A DNA stretch of 64,000 nucleotides. Source: CAIYXB01 sp038146805 (GTDB lineage: Bacteria > Cyanobacteriota > Vampirovibrionia > LMEP-6097). The notes under the pieces are model-generated. The model did no database searches, was not told the DNA's origin, and was given only the letters and a program-made list of their open reading frames with translations. Below are positions 17,189-24,532 of the stretch, in pieces. The position numbers were made by a program, and so were the translations under genes. Within the stretch, counting starts at the first letter, position 1; the number at the start of each line of letters is the position of its first letter. The DNA is taken from NCBI GenBank assembly GCA_038146805.1, contig JAYQSH010000007.1:37145-101144 (forward strand). The letters are read 5' to 3'.

Positions 17189-18178
17189 TTACGCGATTGC
17201 CTGACTTAGGTGTAACTGCACAGCTTCTCTAACTATTTCCCATTTTTGTTGATACCAACTTGTACCCTCTTTGAATCTAAAGTATTCCAGCTTGATCAGA
17301 GCTAAAAAAGCACAAAATATATGATTCTTTTGCGCTTGAGCTTTTCGCATATATGACTTTTCAAGTCCACAGACTTGTTTAAGTCCTCGGTGCATGGTCT
17401 CAATAAACCAGCGAGTTTTAGCATGACCAATAAAATTATCCCAGTCATCTAAGTCCAAATCGTTAGTTATTAAGTACCTTATCTTCCCGTCTTTGAGAGT
17501 CCTCTTGCACACTAATATTGGACCAAAGTCTTTTAGCCAAACTTTCTTAACTTGTCTTTCTGCTAACTCTAGTTCGTCAACTCTAATCCAAACTCCTTTC
17601 ACCTCACTAATCTTGCGATTTGATTTTATGTCAGCAACAAAGTTCCAGCCTTTTGCTTGTATTGCTTTTAAATTTTCCTTTGACACATACCAGCTATCCA
17701 TCAGTACATAACTTGGCTTGAAACCTCGTTGCTCAGCGATATCTAACATATCTCTAAAATGATCATTCTTGGTTTTATCATCACCTTCTTTGTTGTAGAT
17801 TCGGTAGTCTACTGGTAAAGCTATGCCATCTAGGTCAACCCACTGAGCATTTACGATACCGATACCTTGCTTTACGGCATGATGTTTGCCACTCCATTGC
17901 CACTTGGTTAGTTCAATTTTTTTAGCATATGGTTTTTCAAGCAAAGTATCATCAAATGCTAAGTAACCTTCATTGATATTAATTTTTTCTTCTACCTGAG
18001 ACCAAAGGTCTTCTGGAGAAAATTCAGAATTATTCAGCCATCTATTTACTGAATCATGAGCCATTGTTTCATCTGGACTAACTTTTTCCAACTCACTACA
18101 AGAATACTGCTTTTGTGAAGCTAGATAGATTCTAGGAGCAAATGCAACTTTGCTTGATTTCTTCCTCAAAGACCTCAA
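17189..18178 (-). CDS. IS701-like DDE transposase
   Basis: 329 residues. Catalytic acids are visible in YLAFDDTLLEKPY (about residue 75), SYVLMDSWYVSKENL (about 160) and RWFIETMHRGLKQ (about 262), with the family's SGKHHAVKQGIGIVNA segment between. Related proteins are frequent in cyanobacteria (known of the family). The N-terminus overlaps the IS30 transposase 3' end by 47 nt in another frame, so the native upstream end and left inverted repeat of an IS701 element are missing. The first residues (MRSLRKKSSK) are probably derived from IS30 sequence read in a shifted frame. Confidence 0.85.
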   Translation of the reverse strand: MRSLRKKSSKVAFAPRIYLASQKQYSCSELEKVSPDETMAHDSVNRWLNNSEFSPEDLWSQVEEKININEGYLAFDDTLLEKPYAKKIELTKWQWSGKHHAVKQGIGIVNAQWVDLDGIALPVDYRIYNKEGDDKTKNDHFRDMLDIAEQRGFKPSYVLMDSWYVSKENLKAIQAKGWNFVADIKSNRKISEVKGVWIRVDELELAERQVKKVWLKDFGPILVCKRTLKDGKIRYLITNDLDLDDWDNFIGHAKTRWFIETMHRGLKQVCGLEKSYMRKAQAQKNHIFCAFLALIKLEYFRFKEGTSWYQQKWEIVREAVQLHLSQAIA

Positions 18179-19109
18179 AAGGTGTTTTGTAGCCTAGTCT
18201 TTTTCTTGGTCTACCATTGATTAAATCAACGTACTTTTGAAGTTCTTCATTTGTAATTTTACTCAAATCTGCTCCTTTAGGAATAAATTCTCGTAAAAGT
18301 CCAATAGTATTTTCGCACGTTCCTCTTTGCCATGGGCTGTAAGGTTTGGCAAAATATACTTTCATATCAAGACTACTTTCTATTTCTTGATGCTTTGCAA
18401 ATTCAGTGCCATTGTCATAAGTTATTGAAAGACAAAGTTCGTCAGGTATTTCTTCAAAAAGCTCCTCTGTTGTTTCAAGAATTGATTTGGCCTTTTTATT
18501 TTCCATTTTGGCTGCAAGAAGCAGTCCAGACCTGCGTTCTACGTTAATTAAAATCTTAGGTGATTGTTTTGGGTCTCCAAGCATAGTATCTCCTTCCCAA
18601 TGTCCGGGAACGCTCCTCTCATTGATTTCTTGAGGTCTTTCATCAATCGATCTCTTATTAATAATAAATTCTGGGCTGGATCTTTTCCTTCGATATTTTT
18701 TACCTTTTCTCCTAAGCCTGAGTTTGACTAGGTCACAGCGTTTCTTGTAGAGCCATTGATATATAGTCTCATGACAAATTACTTCACCAGTTTCTTGTCT
18801 CCATCTACCCGCAATTTGATTGGGAGACCAGTGAAGTTCAATACAATCAATGATAAACTTCTCTAAAACACTGTCACTGACTATCCTTAGATGAATATTA
18901 GCTTCTCTTTTTCTTTCATAAGCAAGCTGCCAAGCTTTTTCAGCAGTGAAGCTTCCATCAACTGAATTGTTACTAATACACCTACTTACAACTGATTTAT
19001 TTCTACCAATAGTAATTCCAATTTCACTAATAGTTAATCCTTGATCTAGCAATGTCTCAATTTTAACCATCTCTTCCCAAGTCAAATGACCCTTACTTTT
19101 GCCTGACAT
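18132..19109 (-). CDS. IS30-family transposase
   Basis: 325 residues: an N-terminal HTH (GHLTWEEMVKIETLLDQGLT, ISEIGITIGRNKSVVSR), then the DDE core with GHWEGDTMLG, LSITYDNGTEFAKH and PWQRGTCENTIGLLREFIPK, and the closing NGRPRKRLGYKTPFEVF. All catalytic acids are present. The C-terminal tail after FEVF (EEEIKQSCICS) runs over the start of the IS701-like gene and may be altered by the junction. The ATG lies 36 nt inside the outer inverted repeat. Confidence 0.93.
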   Translation of the reverse strand: MSGKSKGHLTWEEMVKIETLLDQGLTISEIGITIGRNKSVVSRCISNNSVDGSFTAEKAWQLAYERKREANIHLRIVSDSVLEKFIIDCIELHWSPNQIAGRWRQETGEVICHETIYQWLYKKRCDLVKLRLRRKGKKYRRKRSSPEFIINKRSIDERPQEINERSVPGHWEGDTMLGDPKQSPKILINVERRSGLLLAAKMENKKAKSILETTEELFEEIPDELCLSITYDNGTEFAKHQEIESSLDMKVYFAKPYSPWQRGTCENTIGLLREFIPKGADLSKITNEELQKYVDLINGRPRKRLGYKTPFEVFEEEIKQSCICS

Positions 19110-19177
19110 CTTTTTCTCCTGTATTTACTTACAAGGAAGAAAACATAGATTTGTTGCATTTCGGTTTAGAAAGAATC

Positions 19178-19243
19178 AAGAATCGAAGCTCAACTTAATC
19201 TTGATAATATAGATTCTGCTTTAGATTTTGCAAATGATTGCAA
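19178..19243 (+). pseudogene. small-gene remnant between the IS30-type element and the MITE
   Basis: The frame IEAQLNLDNIDSALDFANDC is open here on the plus strand. Removing the MITE with one copy of its TGCAA duplication lets the frame continue as KNPSFLS to TAA 19500-19502. This is good evidence that the MITE landed inside an ORF. The protein is not recognised. Confidence 0.4.
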
Positions 19244-19475
19244 GGGCGTGCTTCCAAACCCGTAATAAGTATCTCGAGTCTTTAGATCTGGGCATAAGTA
19301 GGGTTTGGTTAGACACGCCTAACAAAAGAATCAAACACCGTCGCTTAGTGAGTTTCACGCAGTGAAACAAGCTAAGCCTAAGGTCGTTTGTGAGACTGAT
19401 TTCTGACCCCATTTGCTAGTGATTTTAACATTTCACTTTATTTTAAAATTCAAAATGGGGTTTGGAATCAGTCCC
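19244..19475 (-). mobile_element. 232-bp MITE, copy 1 (inverted relative to copy 2)
   Basis: Begins GGGCGTGCTTCCAAACCC and ends GGGGTTTGGAATCAGTCCC, imperfect terminal inverted repeats of about 19 bp. It is flanked by the 5-bp duplication TGCAA (19239-19243 and 19476-19480). It contains nested inverted repeats, including a GTTTCAC/GTGAAAC stem framed by CGCTTAG/CTAAGC arms. It is nearly identical to the copy at 36247-36478. A 63-residue ORF inside is a chance frame. Confidence 0.85.
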
Positions 19476-19523
19476 TGCAAAAATCCTAGTTTCTTAAGCT
19501 AAGCTGTATGTGTTAATATATAA

Positions 19524-21446
19524 TTGTTGCAAAGAAATTTTGACATTATTGTTGTTGGTGGTGGACATGCTGGAGCTGAAGCGGCTCATGCAAGTGCTTG
19601 TCTTGGTTTAAAAACTTTACTTATTACAAATAATATCGATCAAATAGCTTCTATGCCTTGTAATCCAGCAATTGGTGGTCCGGCAAAGTCTCATTTGGTG
19701 AAAGAAATCGATGCTATGGGAGGCTTAATGGCTCTTGCTGCTGATGCGACGTATTTGCAGATGAAGACTTTAAATTCCTCAAAAGGACCAGCTGTGCAGG
19801 CTTTAAGAGCCCAAAGCGACAAATTAGAATATGCAAAATGGGTGCGTCAATATTTGGAAAATTTAGCTAATTTAACTATCTACCAATCTTCGGTGCAAGC
19901 TTTAATATTTGATGACAATAAAGTTATTGGTGTTGAAACTCAATTACAAGAAAAAATCTTTTCTAAAACTATTGTGCTTACTGCTGGTACGTTTTTAGAA
20001 GCAAGAATTTTTTCAGGAAAACGTTTTTCGGTTGCAGGTCGCGCTGGCGAACAAGCAAGTTTAGGTTTAAGTCCAAGCTTAAAAGATTTTGGTTTAAAAA
20101 CCGGTCGTCTTAAAACGGGGACTCCACCTCGTTTGCACAAAAAAACTATTGATTTTTCTAAGCTTGAGCTTGCGCCCGGCGATGATAAATTATCATGGTT
20201 TTCTTTTTTACCACATAGACCTATTCGTGCACAATATCCTTGCCATATTACAAGAACAAATGCACAAACACATGAAATTATCATGCAAAACTTAAATGAG
20301 TCACCAATGTACTGTGGCATGATTGATGCTAATGGTCCTAGGTACTGTCCTTCTATTGAAGATAAAGTTGTTCGTTTTGCTCATAACCCTTCTCATCATT
20401 TTTTCTTAGAACCAGAGGGTCTTTCTTCTAATGAAATTTACTTACAAGGCTGTTCTACGAGTTTACCTATTGAAGTGCAATGGCAATTAGTGAATTCACT
20501 ACCGGGTTTAAAAGATGCTGTTATTACTCGACCTGCTTATGCTGTTGAGTATGATTATTTTCCTGCTGTTCAGTGTAAGCATAATTTAGAGAGTAAAAAA
20601 ATAGAAAATTTATTTATTGCAGGTCAAGTGCTTGGTACAAGTGGCTATGAAGAAGCTGCAGCCCAGGGTTTGATTGCTGGTATAAATGCTTCTATACGTT
20701 CAGCAAAGTTGTTGATTTCTAGATCAGAACATAAATTTAATTCTAGATTCGAAGCATATATTAATAACAATGATTCTTTTGTTTTAGCTCGCGATACAAG
20801 CTATATAGCAACTCTTATTGATGATTTAGTAACAAAAGAAATTAATGATCCTTATCGTATGCTTACCTCTCGATCTGAATATCGCTTGTTGCTCAGACAA
20901 GACAATGCTGACGAAAGATTGACTCCTATTGCAAGAGGGCTAGGTTTGGTTAATGATTTTAGGTTTAAAGTCTTTCAAGAAAAATACGAACAGATCAAAA
21001 ATGAAATTAGTTTTTGTAATGCATATAGAGTGCAAGAAAAATTACTTGCTGATTTAATCAAAACTCCTGATGTTTCACTAAATGACTATGATCTAGATGG
21101 ATTTATAAACAAATCGAGTAAATTACTAGAGAAAAAAAAGATTAGTTTGAAAAACTTTCAATTTAATTTTGAAACTGAAACTAGAATAAAATACGAAGGC
21201 TATATTAATAGGCAAAAACAACAAATTAATGAATTTAATAAAATTGAAAAAATGAAAATTCCTGAAAATTTTGATTTTAAAAATTGTAACTTTATAAGTC
21301 TTGAGGCTCGAGAAAAATTAGCAAAAGTACAGCCTCTTAATATGGGGCAAGCTTCTAGAGTTGGTGGAGTGACTCCTAATGATATTTCGGTTTTGATTAT
21401 GCTTATTGCCAAACAAAAACAAGAGCTTGAATTACCAGTGCACTAA
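19524..21446 (+). CDS. mnmG: tRNA uridine 5-carboxymethylaminomethyl modification enzyme MnmG (GidA)
   Basis: 640 residues, normal length. The FAD-binding GGGHAGAEAA motif is at about residue 13; the GidA signatures GRLKTGTPPRL (about 193) and AGQVLGTSGYEEAAAQG (about 370) are present, and the C-terminal helical domain that contacts MnmE is complete. With MnmE it modifies wobble U34 of several tRNAs. The start is TTG (19524, or the next codon). It lies just downstream of the MITE, whose insertion leaves only about 45 bp for a promoter; TTAATATATAAT directly precedes the start. The 3' end overlaps the convergent gene by 15 nt. Confidence 0.97.
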   Translation: MLQRNFDIIVVGGGHAGAEAAHASACLGLKTLLITNNIDQIASMPCNPAIGGPAKSHLVKEIDAMGGLMALAADATYLQMKTLNSSKGPAVQALRAQSDKLEYAKWVRQYLENLANLTIYQSSVQALIFDDNKVIGVETQLQEKIFSKTIVLTAGTFLEARIFSGKRFSVAGRAGEQASLGLSPSLKDFGLKTGRLKTGTPPRLHKKTIDFSKLELAPGDDKLSWFSFLPHRPIRAQYPCHITRTNAQTHEIIMQNLNESPMYCGMIDANGPRYCPSIEDKVVRFAHNPSHHFFLEPEGLSSNEIYLQGCSTSLPIEVQWQLVNSLPGLKDAVITRPAYAVEYDYFPAVQCKHNLESKKIENLFIAGQVLGTSGYEEAAAQGLIAGINASIRSAKLLISRSEHKFNSRFEAYINNNDSFVLARDTSYIATLIDDLVTKEINDPYRMLTSRSEYRLLLRQDNADERLTPIARGLGLVNDFRFKVFQEKYEQIKNEISFCNAYRVQEKLLADLIKTPDVSLNDYDLDGFINKSSKLLEKKKISLKNFQFNFETETRIKYEGYINRQKQQINEFNKIEKMKIPENFDFKNCNFISLEAREKLAKVQPLNMGQASRVGGVTPNDISVLIMLIAKQKQELELPVH

Positions 21447-22142
21447 ATATTTATCTAAATTTTTTGCGTATATTGCATGTCCTTGCAGACTAATTCTTTG
21501 ATCATTTTCTTCAATGTCAAAGAAAGGTGCAATTTGATGGTATTGATGCCCGTTATGTACGAACAAATCTCCTTCTTGAAATAGTTTTAGTTTACGTTCA
21601 TGTTGATGTATAATTTCTTCTTTTTTTGTAAGGTTATATGCATCTAGATCTTCTTTAAATAAATCCCAGTAATATACACCGCCACCATTTTTTGGTAATT
21701 TTAAATACAAAGTGAAACTAAGAGATTTATTAGGGTCTATTTCGTTTTCTTGCCATTCAATAATTTTATATTGTAAGTCTATATGCCTAGAGGCAAGAGC
21801 TATTTCAAAAACTTCATCAGTCAAAAATATATGAAACCCGGGGAATGCCGCGTTATCATAAAGCACAAATTCTTTTTGAAATTCAGCTTTAAGTTTTGCA
21901 AAAATAATTTCATAAATTTCAGAAAAATTTTCTTTTAAAATAGGATTTGTTTTTAAAAATTGTTGTTTATAAAAATCTTTTCCTTGTTCACCAGAATCCA
22001 TATAAGCAGCAGCTCCAAGACTATAAAAAGGAATATCTCCAAGAGAGTCCGCTCTTAATGTCCAAATATTTCTATGTGCAAATATTTTTACTAAGTTTTG
22101 TTCGATTAATTCTTTATCAATTAATTTTTCAAAAACTTGCAT
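21432..22142 (-). CDS. putative 2-oxoglutarate/Fe(II)-type dioxygenase
   Basis: 236 residues, no signal peptide. A possible iron-binding triad is HID (in ASRHIDLQY, about residue 121) and the distal His of GDLFVHNGHQYHQIAP (about 196-211), followed by an Arg (DQRISLQGHAIY) that would bind 2-oxoglutarate. FPGFHIFL precedes the HxD, as in several jelly-roll oxygenases. I infer this from motif order only; the substrate is unknown. It follows the SKI2-type helicase by 2 nt on the same strand, so they are co-transcribed. Confidence 0.55.
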   Translation of the reverse strand: MQVFEKLIDKELIEQNLVKIFAHRNIWTLRADSLGDIPFYSLGAAAYMDSGEQGKDFYKQQFLKTNPILKENFSEIYEIIFAKLKAEFQKEFVLYDNAAFPGFHIFLTDEVFEIALASRHIDLQYKIIEWQENEIDPNKSLSFTLYLKLPKNGGGVYYWDLFKEDLDAYNLTKKEEIIHQHERKLKLFQEGDLFVHNGHQYHQIAPFFDIEENDQRISLQGHAIYAKNLDKYLVHW

Positions 22143-22144
22143 TT

Positions 22145-24439
22145 CTAAAAATTAACAGCTTCTATTACCAAATCTCTTTCAATAATTTTTGCTGCTTCTT
22201 TTGCAGTTGCTTTTATTTCTTTGCTTATGTTTGGAAGATTAGCTATTTGTTTAGTTAGATCAAGAGTTCTTCTGAGTGCTCTTAAAACATCGCCGTCATC
22301 TAAAAAGCAGTTTTTTATAAGGCTTTCCCAATCACAATTTTCTTCTACCCATCTATAAACAAGGTTTGAAAGATTTGTGTTTAAAGGTATTTGCCTTTCT
22401 ATGCCAAAATTTCTTTGTTTTTGTATTGTTCTTCTTGCAATATTTTTAAATTCTTTTTCAGTTTTAAAAACAATTTTTGCCTGATCAGCATATGACTTTT
22501 CTCTATTTTTGGCTTCACCTACTACAAAGCATGATAATAAAGCAGAAAATTCACTTGGGCTTAAGTTATCAAAAATTCCTGAACTTAGGAGTTCTGTTAT
22601 AAAAAATGAGTTTTCTGTTCTTAATGAAGCACAAATTTCACCTTTTTTATTGGGTTTGTCGTTTTCTATATAGTTTTCTTCTTTTAAAAGCTTTAAGACC
22701 TTCTCGAAATTTTCCCATGTTAAATTTTTGACATATTCAATTTTTTCTTCTGCTTTTTTAATTTGTTTTCTATATCTTTTGATTTTGTCCATTTGTTTTG
22801 AACAAGGTTTTTGTTTTGCACAACCGTTACAAGGATAGTTTTTAACTTCCATGGTTATCATGTCAAGAACTATCTCTAGTTCTTCAGCATTTGGATCCAT
22901 AGCGGCTTCTAATTCTTTTTTTTCTTTTCTTGTGATGTCAATTTTAGATTGTAGTTCTTTGTACTGTTTTAAATCACCAAGTTCTCCTGGACATAGAGGG
23001 TGCTGTAAATCAATTACTTGATCTTCCAAGCGGCTGATTTCATCTTGGTCTTGTTTTAGTGTCGTTTCTGCAATATATTGACCAAAACTTTTTTTGACAA
23101 GTTCTTTTAGTTCTTGAGTGGAGTGTCCCATAAGCAAGTTTAATACCATTTCATAACTAGCTTGAAAATGACTTGTGATATCCTCTGGTTTTGCTACAGC
23201 TAATAGAGCGACTTCTCCGGCTGTGTAATTGCCATTTTTTACTGTGACCACATAACCATTTTTATCTAAACCACGACGCCCTGCTCTTCCTGACATTTGT
23301 AAAAATTCAGAGGCTTTTAGAGTTCTAAAGCCTTCGTCAGTTGCTTTTGAAAGATTATTTATTACAGTTGTTTTAGCTGGCATGTTTATTCCAGCAGCAA
23401 GTGTTTCTGTTGAAAAAACTACTTTTATTAAGCCTTTAGCAAATAATTCTTCAATAAGAGATTTGATCTGCGGCAATAAGCCAGCATGATGCGAAGCGAT
23501 ACCTTTTTTTAGAAGGTCTAATTTGTTAAAAGTTTTAAGTGCTGGGTTTGATTCTATTGCTAGATCAATTTCAGCGCTAAGTTTTTTGCTTTCTTCATTA
23601 TTTAACAAATTTAATTCTTTGCATTCTTCTGCTGCATTATCACAACCCTTTCTACTAAATACAAAATATATAGCAGGAAGCATGCCTTTATTTGAGAGCT
23701 CTTCAACAACTTTTGCTGTAGAAGCTTTTTGTGCAAAATTATTTGAAAATCTTCCTTTCTTTTTACCAAAACGGTTGTCGTTTCTTTCTTTAAGTTGAGG
23801 ATTGAGTTTGTTGTTTGTTGTCAGTAGTGGTGCTAACTGTTCTTCTTTAAAGTAATAATGTGAAAGTGGTACTGGTCTTTCAAAACTTTCTACTAGACTT
23901 ATATTGCCATGAATGTTTTGAATCCAATTAACTAGTTCTTGGGGGTTTGAAATGGTTGCTGAAAGTGCAATCATTTGTACTGATTTAGGTGTGTAAATAA
24001 CACTTTCTTCCCAAACTGTTCCACGGTTATCATCGTTAATGAAGTGAAATTCATCAAAAATAACATATTTTAAATCGTGCAAAAATGGATCAATTGAACC
24101 AAAGCTTGTGCCGTACAACATGTTTCTATAAATTTCTGTTGTCATCACTATAACTTTTGCATCTCTATTTTGATTAGCGTCACCAGTTAAAATACCAACA
24201 TTTTCTTTACCGAATTCTTCACTAAATTCAAAATATTTTTGATTGATAAGAGCTTTTAGTGGAGCCGTATAAAAAACACGCTTATTTTGCGCTATTGCCA
24301 ATTTAATAGCTTCTTTTGCTATGACAGTTTTTCCGGCACCAGTAGGCGCGCAGGTTAAAACACTATTTCCAGCTTTTATTTCATTAATCGAATCAAGTTG
24401 AAACTGATCTAATTGAAATTTTTCTTGACTTATTGCCAT
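22145..24439 (-). CDS. SKI2/Mtr4-like DExH helicase with DSHCT-type C-terminus
   Basis: 764 residues. Helicase motifs in order: Walker A TCAPTGAGKT (about 29-38), DEFHF motif II (about 129), SAT motif III, ASHHAG, TLAAGINMPA, and motif VI QMSGRAGRRGLD (about 380). The C-terminal half has a Cys cluster (CNGCAKQKPC) and a DSHCT-like helical domain. This combination is typical of the cyanobacterial/plant SKI2-like RNA helicases and is one reason for the taxonomic suggestion. It probably remodels RNA for degradation or processing. The second gene of the unit is the putative dioxygenase. Confidence 0.87.
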   Translation of the reverse strand: MAISQEKFQLDQFQLDSINEIKAGNSVLTCAPTGAGKTVIAKEAIKLAIAQNKRVFYTAPLKALINQKYFEFSEEFGKENVGILTGDANQNRDAKVIVMTTEIYRNMLYGTSFGSIDPFLHDLKYVIFDEFHFINDDNRGTVWEESVIYTPKSVQMIALSATISNPQELVNWIQNIHGNISLVESFERPVPLSHYYFKEEQLAPLLTTNNKLNPQLKERNDNRFGKKKGRFSNNFAQKASTAKVVEELSNKGMLPAIYFVFSRKGCDNAAEECKELNLLNNEESKKLSAEIDLAIESNPALKTFNKLDLLKKGIASHHAGLLPQIKSLIEELFAKGLIKVVFSTETLAAGINMPAKTTVINNLSKATDEGFRTLKASEFLQMSGRAGRRGLDKNGYVVTVKNGNYTAGEVALLAVAKPEDITSHFQASYEMVLNLLMGHSTQELKELVKKSFGQYIAETTLKQDQDEISRLEDQVIDLQHPLCPGELGDLKQYKELQSKIDITRKEKKELEAAMDPNAEELEIVLDMITMEVKNYPCNGCAKQKPCSKQMDKIKRYRKQIKKAEEKIEYVKNLTWENFEKVLKLLKEENYIENDKPNKKGEICASLRTENSFFITELLSSGIFDNLSPSEFSALLSCFVVGEAKNREKSYADQAKIVFKTEKEFKNIARRTIQKQRNFGIERQIPLNTNLSNLVYRWVEENCDWESLIKNCFLDDGDVLRALRRTLDLTKQIANLPNISKEIKATAKEAAKIIERDLVIEAVNF

Positions 24440-24532
24440 ATACTGTGTGTTCCTTTTCTAAAAACTTTAAAACTACTGTAAAACCAATACATTTATAGCA
24501 TGTATATATAGTTTTATCTATTGCTTTAAAAC

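Larger units (their letters stand above)
17150..19177 (-). mobile_element. IS30-type element enclosing a second, IS701-like transposase gene
   Basis: A perfect 33-bp inverted repeat bounds 2028 bp: 17150-17182 (starting GATTCTTTCTAAACCGAAAT) and 19145-19177. It contains an IS30-family transposase gene and, downstream and overlapping it by 47 nt, an IS701-like transposase gene. No target duplication is obvious (TTGC on the left, AAGA on the right). Ordinary IS30 elements are about 1.0-1.3 kb with one gene, so this is a composite or chimaeric unit. Confidence 0.75.

Noticed and set aside
19221..19412. 63-residue ORF on the minus strand
   Set aside because: It lies almost entirely within the 232-bp MITE and reads its hairpins; chance frame with no ribosome site.
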